A stretch of 43,208 bases of DNA from Rhodospirillaceae bacterium (GTDB lineage: Bacteria; Pseudomonadota; Alphaproteobacteria; Bin65), in contig JAPPLJ010000038.1 in assembly GCA_028819475.1 (NCBI GenBank), positions 1-43,208 of the forward strand, written 5' to 3'. Below, in pieces: positions 26,148-34,631 of this stretch. The notes below the pieces were generated by a model that saw nothing but the letters and a program-made list of their open reading frames with translations, did no database searches and was not told the origin of the DNA. Both the position numbers and the translations under genes were made by a program. Within the stretch, counting starts at the first letter, position 1; each line of letters starts with the position of its first letter.

Positions 26148-26974
26148 CTTCGGTCGTTACGTCCGCCGATCGACCTGTAGCGAAAGACGTGCCGCAACAA
26201 GCGAAAATCGCGATCGAGGGCGTGACGAAGGAGTTCGCCACGGAGACGGGTGACACCTTCGTTGCGCTGACAACGGTGAACTGCACCGTTGCGGACCGCG
26301 AGTTCGTCAGCCTGGTCGGGCCGAGCGGCTGCGGCAAGACGACTCTGCTCGAGATCGTTGCCGGCTTGCAGGCGCCGACGAGCGGCAGGGTTCTCATGGA
26401 CGGGGAGGAGATCGAGGGACCGGGCCCCGACCATGTGGTCATTTTCCAGCAATATGCGCTGTTTCCGTGGCGTACGGTCGCCGCGAATGTCGAATTCCCG
26501 ATGGAAGTGGCGGGTGTCGGGCGTGCGGAAAGACGCGAGCGGGCCCTCGAATATCTCGGCATGGTCGGCCTGGACGGATTCGCCGATCACCATATCTGGC
26601 AGCTCTCGGGCGGCATGCAGCAGCGCGCGGCCCTGGCGCGCGGCATTGCGTGTCAGCCCAAGGTGATGCTGATGGACGAACCGTTCAGCGGCGCCGACGC
26701 GATCACCCGCGAGATTCTCCAGGACCTGTTGGCGAGGCTTCGCAAGGAGACGCGTCAGACGATCATCTTCGTGACCCATAGCGTCGACGAGGCGATTCGC
26801 CTTTCCGACCGGATCATGGTGATGGGAACGCGTCCGGGCCGGATCATCTCGACATTCGATGTGACCGACGATCTGCGCGACCATGGCGACCGGGTTACCG
26901 AGTTGCGCGAGGCGATCTGGTCCGTCCTGCGCAACGAGATCGTGCCCATAGCGGAAGCAGAAGAACGCACATGA
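26144..26974 (+). CDS. ABC transporter ATP-binding protein (SsuB/TauB-like)
   Basis: A 276-residue ATPase with every motif in order: Walker A GPSGCGKTT, Q-loop FQQYALFPWRTV (typical of nitrate/sulfonate/taurine importers), signature LSGGMQQR, Walker B VMLMDEPF and H-loop VTHS. It energises import together with the preceding permease and binding protein. The GTG start overlaps the permease stop (GTGA), and its own TGA overlaps the next ATG (ATGA), so it is translationally coupled on both sides. Confidence 0.95.
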   Translation: MTSVVTSADRPVAKDVPQQAKIAIEGVTKEFATETGDTFVALTTVNCTVADREFVSLVGPSGCGKTTLLEIVAGLQAPTSGRVLMDGEEIEGPGPDHVVIFQQYALFPWRTVAANVEFPMEVAGVGRAERRERALEYLGMVGLDGFADHHIWQLSGGMQQRAALARGIACQPKVMLMDEPFSGADAITREILQDLLARLRKETRQTIIFVTHSVDEAIRLSDRIMVMGTRPGRIISTFDVTDDLRDHGDRVTELREAIWSVLRNEIVPIAEAEERT

Positions 26975-27840
26975 GCGGCGTCATCGATTTCCGTGCGCGC
27001 CCGAATACGCCGGAATGGGCACGCTACCTGGCGCGCCGCACCAGGACCATCCGCACCGAAGCCGGCGGCATGAAATACGGCGAGTACACGGCCAACGAGG
27101 AGACGCTCGACGGTTTTCTGAAGCAGCTCGACGAAGCGGGCATCGAGCGCGCTGTTTTCGCGGCGCGGGACCGGTCCGGCACCGATCCGGACTGGATACT
27201 GACCAACGACTTCGTGGCCGAATGCGTGCGCGCCGCCCCCGACCGGATCGTCGGCTTTGCCGGCGTGGACAGCAGCAGACCCGAAGCGGCCGCCGATGCG
27301 GTCAGGCACGCAGTCTGCGACCTCGGCCTGCTCGGCGCCTGTTTCGATCCGTTTCTGCTACAGGCCGCACCGGACGACGAACGGTTCGACCCCATCTACC
27401 GGGCGTGCAACGACCTCGGCGTTCCGGCGGTCGTCACCCTGGGCGGGTTGCCGGGCCTCCCGACGCCGCTAGGGAATTCGAGCCCGCTCGCGATAGACAT
27501 TGTCGCGAAACGGTTCCCGGACCTTGTCCTGATCGCATCGCATGGCGGCTGGCCCTTTCCCCTCGAGATGATCGCCGTCGCGTGGCGCTGCGAGAATGTC
27601 TATTTCGAAAATTCCTTCTACCACTTTGCGCCCGGCGCCGAGGTTCTGGTCGAAGCCGCAAACACGATGATCGGCCACAAGATGCTGTACGCGTCCGCCT
27701 ATCCCTTCGCGCCGCTGGGCGAAACGCTCAGCAGGTTCCGGACACTGCCGTTCGACGCCGACGTCTTGGACAAGGTGCTTTTCGGCAACGCCGACCGGCT
27801 TCTGGCGCAGATTGCGGCCCGCGCGGCGGACGCCGGGTAG
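26971..27840 (+). CDS. Amidohydrolase-fold protein lacking canonical metal ligands
   Basis: A 289-residue protein of the amidohydrolase_2 (TIM-barrel) group: VIDFRARPNTPEW at the N-terminus, FAGVDSSRP, HGGWPFPLEM near residue 190 and ASAYPFAPL near residue 250. In active members the first motif is IDxHxH and the last carries Asp (SDYP). Here the two histidines are Arg and the Asp is Ala, so a classic metal-dependent hydrolysis or decarboxylation is doubtful, although the His of HGGWP is kept. Its ATG overlaps the ATPase stop by four bases, so it is made with the importer and probably handles the imported compound. Confidence 0.8.
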   Translation: MSGVIDFRARPNTPEWARYLARRTRTIRTEAGGMKYGEYTANEETLDGFLKQLDEAGIERAVFAARDRSGTDPDWILTNDFVAECVRAAPDRIVGFAGVDSSRPEAAADAVRHAVCDLGLLGACFDPFLLQAAPDDERFDPIYRACNDLGVPAVVTLGGLPGLPTPLGNSSPLAIDIVAKRFPDLVLIASHGGWPFPLEMIAVAWRCENVYFENSFYHFAPGAEVLVEAANTMIGHKMLYASAYPFAPLGETLSRFRTLPFDADVLDKVLFGNADRLLAQIAARAADAG

Positions 27841-27876
27841 CCGCGGAACAATCGCCCGGCGACCGGGAGAAGACCG

Positions 27877-28320
27877 ATGTTGAGCGCACGAGAAGCCGCC
27901 GCCGCGCGGCAGGAGATTTCCGAAGTCCTTTGCCGCTACGCGGTCTACGTCGACGATGGAGAATTCGACCGTCTGGAGACGCTGTTCGCCGGCGACGCGA
28001 CCTTTGACATATCGCCGGACCCCAAAATCGTCCCGGTGCCTGCAGTCGGACGCCGCCAGATCCGCGAAATTCTCGAAGGGCGCTACGACGTCGTATCGAA
28101 GGTCGATCAGCGCCGCCATCTGATAACCAATCTCGTGATCGATGAGCTGAGCGACACGGAAGCGGTCACCCGATGCTTCCTGACCGTCCTGTCGGTTCCG
28201 AAAAGCGGCGGCAGCGTCGAGTTGCGCGGTACCGGCGTCTATCACGACCGCTTGCGGCGGATCGACGACGCCTGGCTCATTGCGGAGCGCCGGCTGGTGC
28301 TCGACGCGCTGGGGACCTGA
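27877..28320 (+). CDS. SnoaL/NTF2-fold protein (first of a tandem pair)
   Basis: A 147-residue cone-fold protein. The N-terminal helix EISEVLCRYAVYVDDGEFDRLETLFAGD is the hallmark of the SnoaL-4 group, followed by ATFDISPDP and the beta-sheet with RRHLITNLVID and GVYHDRLRRIDDAWLIAERRLVLDAL. The family includes ketosteroid-isomerase-like enzymes, dehydratases and ring-hydroxylating dioxygenase beta subunits, and activity cannot be read from the fold. It follows the amidohydrolase-like gene by 36 bases and precedes a paralogue by 2 bases; the two share order and C-terminal RRLVLD. Confidence 0.82.
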   Translation: MLSAREAAAARQEISEVLCRYAVYVDDGEFDRLETLFAGDATFDISPDPKIVPVPAVGRRQIREILEGRYDVVSKVDQRRHLITNLVIDELSDTEAVTRCFLTVLSVPKSGGSVELRGTGVYHDRLRRIDDAWLIAERRLVLDALGT

Positions 28321-28322
28321 CC

Positions 28323-28790
28323 ATGGATCGCACCGAACGCGCTGTCGCGACGACCGAAATTACCCAGCTGATCGGCCATTACGGCAATTGCCTCGACCGG
28401 GGCGATTTCGACGGTCTCCAGGCCCTGTTCACGGAAGATGCCGAATTCCACGTCGGCCCGGACCCGGGCGTCGACTCGCCGCTCCGCGGCAATGCCGGCA
28501 TCCGGCAGACTATCGAGCGGCGATGGCGAACCTTCGCCGACAGGGAACAGCGTCGCCACGTCATGCTCAACGTGGTCGTCGGGTCCTTGTCCCGCGACGA
28601 AGCGGAAGTCCGTACCACCATCGTGGTGTTCGTCGTCGGCCGGACCAGTGGAGAGAATGTCAAAGCCCACGGACTGGGCGTGTTCGACGATATCGTGGTG
28701 CGCCGCGGCGACAACTGGCTGTTCCGCGAACGGCGCCTCGTCCTCGATCGTGTCGACTATTTTGCGCCCGGCTGGGTCAACCCCGACTGA
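28323..28790 (+). CDS. SnoaL/NTF2-fold protein (second of a tandem pair)
   Basis: A 155-residue paralogue of the preceding gene: ITQLIGHYGNCLDRGDFDGLQALFTEDAEFHVGP, then QRRHVMLNVVVGSL and GDNWLFRERRLVLDRV. ATG 28323 lies 2 bases after the upstream stop, so both are almost certainly co-translated and may form a heteromer. The pair precedes an acyl-CoA ligase. Ring-hydroxylating dioxygenase beta subunits have this fold, but no alpha subunit is adjacent on this strand (two Rieske genes lie on the opposite strand further right). Confidence 0.82.
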   Translation: MDRTERAVATTEITQLIGHYGNCLDRGDFDGLQALFTEDAEFHVGPDPGVDSPLRGNAGIRQTIERRWRTFADREQRRHVMLNVVVGSLSRDEAEVRTTIVVFVVGRTSGENVKAHGLGVFDDIVVRRGDNWLFRERRLVLDRVDYFAPGWVNPD

Positions 28791-28865
28791 GTTCTTGCTC
28801 TCGCGAAGGAGCGTCCTGGCAAGACCGAACGACGAGTCAGACTGCCGGACCGCAGGCGCTTGAAG

Positions 28866-30488
28866 ATGGCGAGCACAATCGAGGCGACGACGATCGGCGA
28901 TCTCCTCATCCGCGCCGCGGAGCGTTGGCCGGATGCGGATGCGCTGGTGCTGCCGGCGTCCCGCCACACGTTCGCCGACCTGGCGGAGCGGAGCGTCGAC
29001 AGGGCGCGCGCCCTGATCGCGCTCGGTGTCCGGCCGGGCGAGCATGTGGCGATGTTCCTGCCTACGTCGGTCGAATTCGTCGAATTCCTGTTCGGCATCG
29101 CTTTGGCGGGCGCCGTTCCGGTGCCGATCAACGCGCGCTATCGCGGGAACGAATTGCGCTATCTGGTCGACAATTCGGACTCGGTCGCCGTCATCGCCAC
29201 GGCGGATGTCGCGGAAGGCGTCAACCTGCTCGAGCGCCTGTCAGAGGCGTTGGGCGATCACGGCGCCGCGGGAATCGAAACGCTCCGCTCGATCGTGTCG
29301 CTGAGTGGCGACGCGTCGGGCGTAATCGGTCCGCGCGCCTTTGCCGGCCACGCGGGCGACGTTCCCGTCGCCGAAGTTCACCGGCGGCGCCTGCGGGCGC
29401 GTCTGCGGGATACCGGAATCGTGCTCTACACCTCGGGCACCACGTCCAACCCGAAGGGCTGCCTGCTGAGCCACGAAGCCGTCGTGCGCAACGGCATCGA
29501 ACTGGCCCGGCGTTATGAAATGTCCCAAGCGGACCGGTTCTGGTCGCCGCTGGCGATGTATCACATCGGCGGGATCATGCCGATCGCGGCATCGTTCTGG
29601 GTCGGCTGCCGCTACGTGACGATGCCGCGGTTCGAAGCCGGCCTTGCGCTGCGCCTGTTCCGGGACGAAGGGGTGACGATCAACTATGCGGCCTTCTGGC
29701 CGATCATCGCCGACCTGATCAACCACCCGGAATTCGCGACGACGGATTTATCGAACACCCGCCTGATGAACAGCAGCCTCGCGATGCAGCCCGAGCCGGC
29801 ACGCAGGACCCTGGCGCGCGCAATGCCGAATGCGTTTCAGGTCAGCACCTACGGCCTGACGGAAGCCGCGGGAACCGTCTCGACGAGCCGTCTCGACGAT
29901 AGCTACAAAGTGCGCATAGCACGCCTCGGAGCGCCGCTCGAGGGCCTGGAGGTCAGGATCGTCGATTCGGACGGCCGGGAAGTGCCGCCGGGCGCGCATG
30001 GCGAGATCGCGATCCGCGGCTACGGCATCATCGACGGCTATTACAAGGACCTGGAAAAGACGGCGGAAGCCCTGAGAGACGGCTGGCTGCATACCGGCGA
30101 CATCGGTTCGGTCGACGAGGCCGGCCATGTCATGTTTCACGGCCGCACCAAGGACATGCTGAAGGTCGGGGGCGAGAATGTTGCGGCGCTCGAAATCGAA
30201 GCGCTGGTCGGCAGCCATCCCGAGGTCAGGTTGTGCCAGGTCGTCGGCTGCCCGGACGACCGGCTGGTCGAAGTGCCCGCCGCCTTCGTCGAGCTGAAGA
30301 CTCCGGGTACGGTCGGCGAAGGCGACATCATCGATTTTTGCAAGGGCAAGGTGGCAGGCTTCAAGCTGCCGCGTCATGTTCGTTTCGTTTCTGAATGGCC
30401 GATGGGCGCGACCAAGATTCAGAAATTCAAGCTGCGCGACCGGTTGATCGAAGAACTCGGGCTGGCCGGGAACGATACGACGGGCTGA
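28866..30488 (+). CDS. Acyl-CoA synthetase (AMP-forming ligase)
   Basis: A 540-residue ANL ligase, last gene of the importer operon. The P-loop is LYTSGTTSNPKGCLLSH, A5 STYGLTEAAGTVS, then GWLHTGDIGSVDEAGHVMFHGRTKDMLKVGGENV in the hinge. The C-terminal lysine lies in GATKIQKFKLRDRL. ATG 28866 is preferred over TTG 28860. It would convert an imported carboxylic acid to its CoA thioester. It is clearly different in sequence from the ligase at 19322, so the two operons probably act on different acids. Confidence 0.92.
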   Translation: MASTIEATTIGDLLIRAAERWPDADALVLPASRHTFADLAERSVDRARALIALGVRPGEHVAMFLPTSVEFVEFLFGIALAGAVPVPINARYRGNELRYLVDNSDSVAVIATADVAEGVNLLERLSEALGDHGAAGIETLRSIVSLSGDASGVIGPRAFAGHAGDVPVAEVHRRRLRARLRDTGIVLYTSGTTSNPKGCLLSHEAVVRNGIELARRYEMSQADRFWSPLAMYHIGGIMPIAASFWVGCRYVTMPRFEAGLALRLFRDEGVTINYAAFWPIIADLINHPEFATTDLSNTRLMNSSLAMQPEPARRTLARAMPNAFQVSTYGLTEAAGTVSTSRLDDSYKVRIARLGAPLEGLEVRIVDSDGREVPPGAHGEIAIRGYGIIDGYYKDLEKTAEALRDGWLHTGDIGSVDEAGHVMFHGRTKDMLKVGGENVAALEIEALVGSHPEVRLCQVVGCPDDRLVEVPAAFVELKTPGTVGEGDIIDFCKGKVAGFKLPRHVRFVSEWPMGATKIQKFKLRDRLIEELGLAGNDTTG

Positions 30489-30498
30489 CGGCCGGAGG

Positions 30499-31062
30499 CT
30501 ATCGGCGAGCGGCGCGCCGGACCGGGTCGTGGCCGTCCCAGTTCCGCGCGGCCTCGCGCATGTATTCGAAGCCTTTCAACAATTTGCCGGCCGGCTCGAT
30601 AACCTCCAGGAACGGAGCCGATTCGGTCATCCGGGCATAGAAGAAACGGCCCCGGCCGCCGGACATCGTACCTTCCAGCAGCACCGACGCGCCGGCATCG
30701 GCGCAGACTCTTTCCGCCACCGCGATGTCGCCGACGAGAATGCCGACATGATGCAGGCCTTCGCGCCCGTCCTTCTGCCAGTCATGGAAGATCGATGGCG
30801 CATCGTTGTGCTGATGCACCAATTCGATCTGGAGATCGCCCCAGTAGCCGATGCCGACCGCGAGATCCAGTTGCGCCGGAGCGCCGCGGTAGCGCACCTC
30901 GCCGAACTCGACATGGTCGATAACGAAGAAGGGGCCGGCGCCCATCGTCCCGCTCCAGAAGCGCAGACCGGCTTCGAAATCGCGCCACATGAAGGCAAGC
31001 TGGACGATATCGCCGAGCCCGGCGATGGAGGAGGGCAGGGCGGAGGTGCGAAGAACGTTCAT
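30499..31062 (-). CDS. VOC (glyoxalase/dioxygenase fold) protein
   Basis: A 187-residue vicinal-oxygen-chelate protein. The two beta-alpha-beta-beta-beta repeats are visible as DIVQLAFMWRDFEAGLRFWSGTMGAGPFF and LHHVGILVGDIAVAERVCADAG, with an acidic ligand candidate in FLEVIEPAGK and a His in LHHVG. Such proteins are epimerases, lyases or extradiol-type enzymes, often with a divalent metal. It is the last gene of the - strand block, 34 bases after the Rieske oxygenase; its stop lies only 10 bases from the stop of the convergent ligase. The substrate cannot be assigned. Confidence 0.8.
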   Translation of the reverse strand: MNVLRTSALPSSIAGLGDIVQLAFMWRDFEAGLRFWSGTMGAGPFFVIDHVEFGEVRYRGAPAQLDLAVGIGYWGDLQIELVHQHNDAPSIFHDWQKDGREGLHHVGILVGDIAVAERVCADAGASVLLEGTMSGGRGRFFYARMTESAPFLEVIEPAGKLLKGFEYMREAARNWDGHDPVRRAARR

Positions 31063-31096
31063 TCCGGCCGTATGCCTCGATCGGGCAACACAGCCG

Positions 31097-32362
31097 CTAG
31101 ACCGCGGGCTGCCGGTCAGCCGGCGGAACCGAACCCCGTGCCGTCGTCCAGCCGTCCACATGGGCCTGGAGCACGTCGGGGACACGCAAATTTGGCGCGA
31201 GCCGATCCTGCCCGATCCGGCGGTCCAGTTCGGCATGCCAATGGTAGATGCGGCGCTCCTGATAGTTGAGCGGCATGCCGCGAAAGCCCGACGATTCCAC
31301 CGATTTCTGGATCTCCTCGGCAAACTGGAGATCCTCGTCCAGGATATGGCGGAAATTGTCGAGGCGGGTTTCCCAGATGGCCGGCCGCGCGCCGTCTCCC
31401 CATGCCGGCGCGAACCAGTGAACCTCGATGACCATTGTCGCCAGATCGACCGGCCAGAAACACAGGAACGGCATGCCGGCGGGCGACACCGGCGTTACGA
31501 GATTGGGGTAGACATTGAGCGAGACGTTGGTCGCGGCGTAGATCGGATCGACGCCGGGTATCTCCGGCAACCCGGCCACGCCGGGGTCGGTCCAGCCTTC
31601 GCGCCGGTTCGGCGTCACCATGCGCGAATGGCCGCCCTGCCATAGCGTGATGAACGAGCCGCGGTGATCGAGGAAGCGGTCGACCGTCTTTCTGTGAATA
31701 GAGTTCAGGTGATAGACCTCGAGAAAGGCGTCGAGCAGAACCTTCACGTTGCAATTGAGGGTAAACGCTTCCTTGTCGATCAGGCGCAGTTGTTCGGGCC
31801 GAAACTCCAGGAGGTGATCCCATGTCGGCCCCAGGCTATCGGCAAGCGGCCCGGCCTCGGGGTCGAGATTGATGAAATACCAGCCGCCCAGCGATTCGCA
31901 GCGCACCTCGATCAGGGAGCGGCAGGATTCGTCGAGGCCGACGAAATCGCGGCGGTCGCGCACGCCGACCAGGTACCCCTCCATGTCGTAGGTCCAGCCG
32001 TGGTACTTGCACGAAAAGGCGCGCCTCACCTTGCCTTGTGGCTCCATGAGCACCGGCGCGCCGCGGTGGCGGCAGGTGTTGTAGAAGCAGCGCACCTTGT
32101 TGTCGGTGCCGCGAAGAAAGAACAGGGGATCGCCCGCCCGGTCCCAGCGGATGAAATTGCCCGCCGCGGGCACCTCGTCGTCGTGGATGGCGTAGAGCCA
32201 GGTCCTGCGCCAAAGGCGGTCACGCTCGAGCGCATGGAAGCCGGGGTCGACATAGCGCCCGCCGGGAATGTCCTGAAGATGGGGGAAGTCGTCCGGCGGT
32301 TCCGTACGGCCGGCTTCGTACTCGATTCCGGTCCCGATCCGCCGTGCTTCTTCGGGATTCAT
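31097..32362 (-). CDS. Rieske ring-hydroxylating oxygenase alpha subunit (copy 1)
   Basis: A 421-residue oxygenase. The Rieske 2Fe-2S site is CRHRG (around residue 97) plus CKYHGW (around residue 118). The mononuclear iron site is DAFLEVYHLNSIH near residue 210, with an Asp/Glu-rich helix towards the C-terminus (ILDEDLQFAEEIQ) for the third ligand. Members hydroxylate or demethylate aromatic and amine substrates and need a separate reductase, which is not encoded nearby. It follows its SDR partner by 68 bases, and the same SDR-Rieske order recurs at 39627-37528. Confidence 0.93.
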   Translation of the reverse strand: MNPEEARRIGTGIEYEAGRTEPPDDFPHLQDIPGGRYVDPGFHALERDRLWRRTWLYAIHDDEVPAAGNFIRWDRAGDPLFFLRGTDNKVRCFYNTCRHRGAPVLMEPQGKVRRAFSCKYHGWTYDMEGYLVGVRDRRDFVGLDESCRSLIEVRCESLGGWYFINLDPEAGPLADSLGPTWDHLLEFRPEQLRLIDKEAFTLNCNVKVLLDAFLEVYHLNSIHRKTVDRFLDHRGSFITLWQGGHSRMVTPNRREGWTDPGVAGLPEIPGVDPIYAATNVSLNVYPNLVTPVSPAGMPFLCFWPVDLATMVIEVHWFAPAWGDGARPAIWETRLDNFRHILDEDLQFAEEIQKSVESSGFRGMPLNYQERRIYHWHAELDRRIGQDRLAPNLRVPDVLQAHVDGWTTARGSVPPADRQPAV

Positions 32363-32430
32363 TTCAACTCTTTTTCAGCGGTCACGATCCGACCTCCGCA
32401 ACCAGCCCTCTCACCCGTTCGGGGAAGCGC

Positions 32431-33192
32431 TCAGAATTGGACACGCTTCGTGAATCCGCCATCGACGATCAGGTTGACTCCCGACACCCAGCTTGCAGCG
32501 GGGCTTGCCAGAAACACGACGCATCGCGCCACTTCTTCCGGGCTGCCCATCCGTCCGCTCGGCTGTTGCGCGACGATGCTGTCGTAAAACGCCTCATTGT
32601 CGGCCTTGATCTGCGCCCATGCACCCCCTTCGAAGTAGATCGGGCCGGGCGAAACGGTATTCACGCGGACGTTGTTCCGGAACGTCGTCTGCGACAGTTG
32701 CTTGGCATAGGTGATCAGCGCGGCCTTGATCGCGTTGTAGGCCATCGGCGCGAGGAAGGTTTCCACCGCCGCGGTCGTCGAGATGAAAACGATGGAGCCG
32801 CCGTCGGATTCCTCCAGTGTCGGCATGAGGGCCTCGCAGCCGCGCACCGTGCCCATGAGGTCGATCTCGAAGTTGCGGTACCAGCTCTTTTCCCCCTCCA
32901 TCCCGCCGCCCGCACTGACGTTCGGGATGAAGATATCGACTCCGCCCAGCGCCTCCGCCGCGCTTTCGAGCCATGCCTTGTAGGCGTCGGCTTCCTTAAC
33001 ATTCACCACCGAACCGTGAATGTTGACCCGGTGCCTCTGAAGATCCCTGGCAGCCTCTGCGACCTGGTCCGCCTTGCGCGCGCAAAACGCGACGTCGCAG
33101 CCTTCGGACGCGAGCAAATCGGCGATTCGGCGGCCGATCCCGCGGGTTGCACCGGTAATGATTGCCTTGCGGCCTTTCAGGCCAAGATCCAT
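32431..33192 (-). CDS. SDR family oxidoreductase (copy 1)
   Basis: A 253-residue classical SDR: ITGATRGIGRR for NAD(P)H, PNVSAGGG in the NNAG position, Ser in VFISTTAAV and the YNAIK catalytic pair, ending SGVNLIVDGGFTKRVQF. ATG 33192 is chosen because the paralogue at 39627 begins with the same MDLGL; a start 4 codons upstream is possible and neither has a strong ribosome site. It probably oxidises or reduces the hydroxylated product of the neighbouring Rieske enzyme. It is clearly paralogous to the SDR at 38857-39627. Confidence 0.9.
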   Translation of the reverse strand: MDLGLKGRKAIITGATRGIGRRIADLLASEGCDVAFCARKADQVAEAARDLQRHRVNIHGSVVNVKEADAYKAWLESAAEALGGVDIFIPNVSAGGGMEGEKSWYRNFEIDLMGTVRGCEALMPTLEESDGGSIVFISTTAAVETFLAPMAYNAIKAALITYAKQLSQTTFRNNVRVNTVSPGPIYFEGGAWAQIKADNEAFYDSIVAQQPSGRMGSPEEVARCVVFLASPAASWVSGVNLIVDGGFTKRVQF

Positions 33193-33341
33193 GTTCTGCA
33201 CCATCTGGCGGAGGGGGCGGCAAAGAACGCCGTCCGGCAAGGATGCGCCCGAGCCCGGCCCGGCAATTAGGCCATACCGGGCGGGCACGTGCAAGGCTCG
33301 GCCGGCGGGCCGGTCCGGAGTGCGTTTCCTGGCTCAGCCTC

Positions 33342-34631
33342 TCAGGAAACTCCGGCCAACGCCGCCGGCGCTTCGACGTGTCGGCGAAGGGCCTGCAGGA
33401 ACCGCGCCGCCAGGGCGCCGTCTATGGCGCGATGATCGCATGACAGGGTCGCGGCGACCGCCGACCGGAAAGCGATGCCGCCTGCCCCGTCCTCGTGAGG
33501 CTCGCGCCGGATTGCGCCGATCGCGAGAACCGCCGCCTGCGGCGGTGTGATGATGGCGTCGAACTGGCGAATGTCGAACATGCCGAGGTTCGACACGGTG
33601 AAGGTTCCGTCCTCAAGGTCGGCGCCGGTCAGCGTGCGTGCGCGTGCGGCAGCGGCCAGGCGCGCCGTTTCGTGCGCGATTTCGATTACCGGGATGTTGG
33701 CGGCATCCCGCACGACCGGTGCTACGAGGCCTTCTTTCGTTGCCACCGCGAAACAGACATTGACGGCATGGAACCGCATGATCTCCGAATCCCGGACGTT
33801 AGCGTTGAGGTCCGGTTCGTCGGCCAGGGCGAGAGCTGCCGCCTTGATGAAAAGGTCATTTAGGGTCGGCTGAGGCGCTTGGGAGCCAGCTCTCAGGTCG
33901 TCGCGCAGCCGGATCAGTTCGTCGACCTGCAGGTCCGCAACAACGGAAAACCGCGGAACGGTCTGGTGCGATTGCACCAGCGTCCTGGCGATCGAGCGGC
34001 GCGTGGTCGTCATGGCGACCGTTTCGTAAGCCGGCGCCGCCGCGCCGGCATCGTCCGGTTCAACCTGGCCTTCGTCCGGGACGGTCAGCGCCGATGCGGT
34101 CCGCGCCGCTGCAGCCGCCTCGACGTCGCGTTCGGATATCCGCCCGCCACGGCCGGTCCCGGCCACCGTCGCGAGATCGACGCCGAGTTCGGCGGCCCTG
34201 CGCCGGGCAAAGGGGCTTGCGTTGACCTCGCGATTGCCGCCGTCCGGTCCGGCAGCGGCGTCCGGCGCCGCCGCATCGGCGAAACGGTCCGGTCCGCCTT
34301 GCGTTTCAGGCGGCGATTCGATTTCGGACAGGGTCACAGGCCGGAAGCTGGCAACGAAGGCGTCGATCTCGGAGGGCGAAATGGCGGGATCGGCGATCAC
34401 GGCGATCAGCGCGCCGATCGGAAAGGTCTCTCCGACCGGCGCGGCACGCCACAGCAACCCGCCGGCCTCCGCCTCTAGCGTGTTGACGATTTTGTCCGTT
34501 TCTATGTCGACGAGATCGGCGCCGCCGGTAACAGGTTCGCCTTCCTCGACATGCCAGGCGGCGACCGTGCCCTCCGTCATTTCGAGCCCCCACTTGGGCA
34601 GGGTCACGGCATGGATTCGCTCCTGCGCCAT
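33342..34631 (-). CDS. 2-oxo acid / acetoin dehydrogenase E2 (dihydrolipoamide acyltransferase)
   Basis: A 429-residue E2. Residues ~5-80 are one lipoyl domain with the lipoylated Lys in IETDKIVNTLEA. An Ala/Pro linker follows, then the E3/E1-binding domain (ASPFARRRAAELGVDLATVAGTGRGGRI). The catalytic acyltransferase core ends with the HxxxD motif as SCDHRAIDGA. It accepts the acyl group from E1 and transfers it to CoA. Its ATG overlaps the E1 beta stop by one base (TGATG). A single lipoyl domain and the three-gene order match acetoin dehydrogenase-type complexes; no E3 is encoded here. Confidence 0.93.
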   Translation of the reverse strand: MAQERIHAVTLPKWGLEMTEGTVAAWHVEEGEPVTGGADLVDIETDKIVNTLEAEAGGLLWRAAPVGETFPIGALIAVIADPAISPSEIDAFVASFRPVTLSEIESPPETQGGPDRFADAAAPDAAAGPDGGNREVNASPFARRRAAELGVDLATVAGTGRGGRISERDVEAAAAARTASALTVPDEGQVEPDDAGAAAPAYETVAMTTTRRSIARTLVQSHQTVPRFSVVADLQVDELIRLRDDLRAGSQAPQPTLNDLFIKAAALALADEPDLNANVRDSEIMRFHAVNVCFAVATKEGLVAPVVRDAANIPVIEIAHETARLAAAARARTLTGADLEDGTFTVSNLGMFDIRQFDAIITPPQAAVLAIGAIRREPHEDGAGGIAFRSAVAATLSCDHRAIDGALAARFLQALRRHVEAPAALAGVS

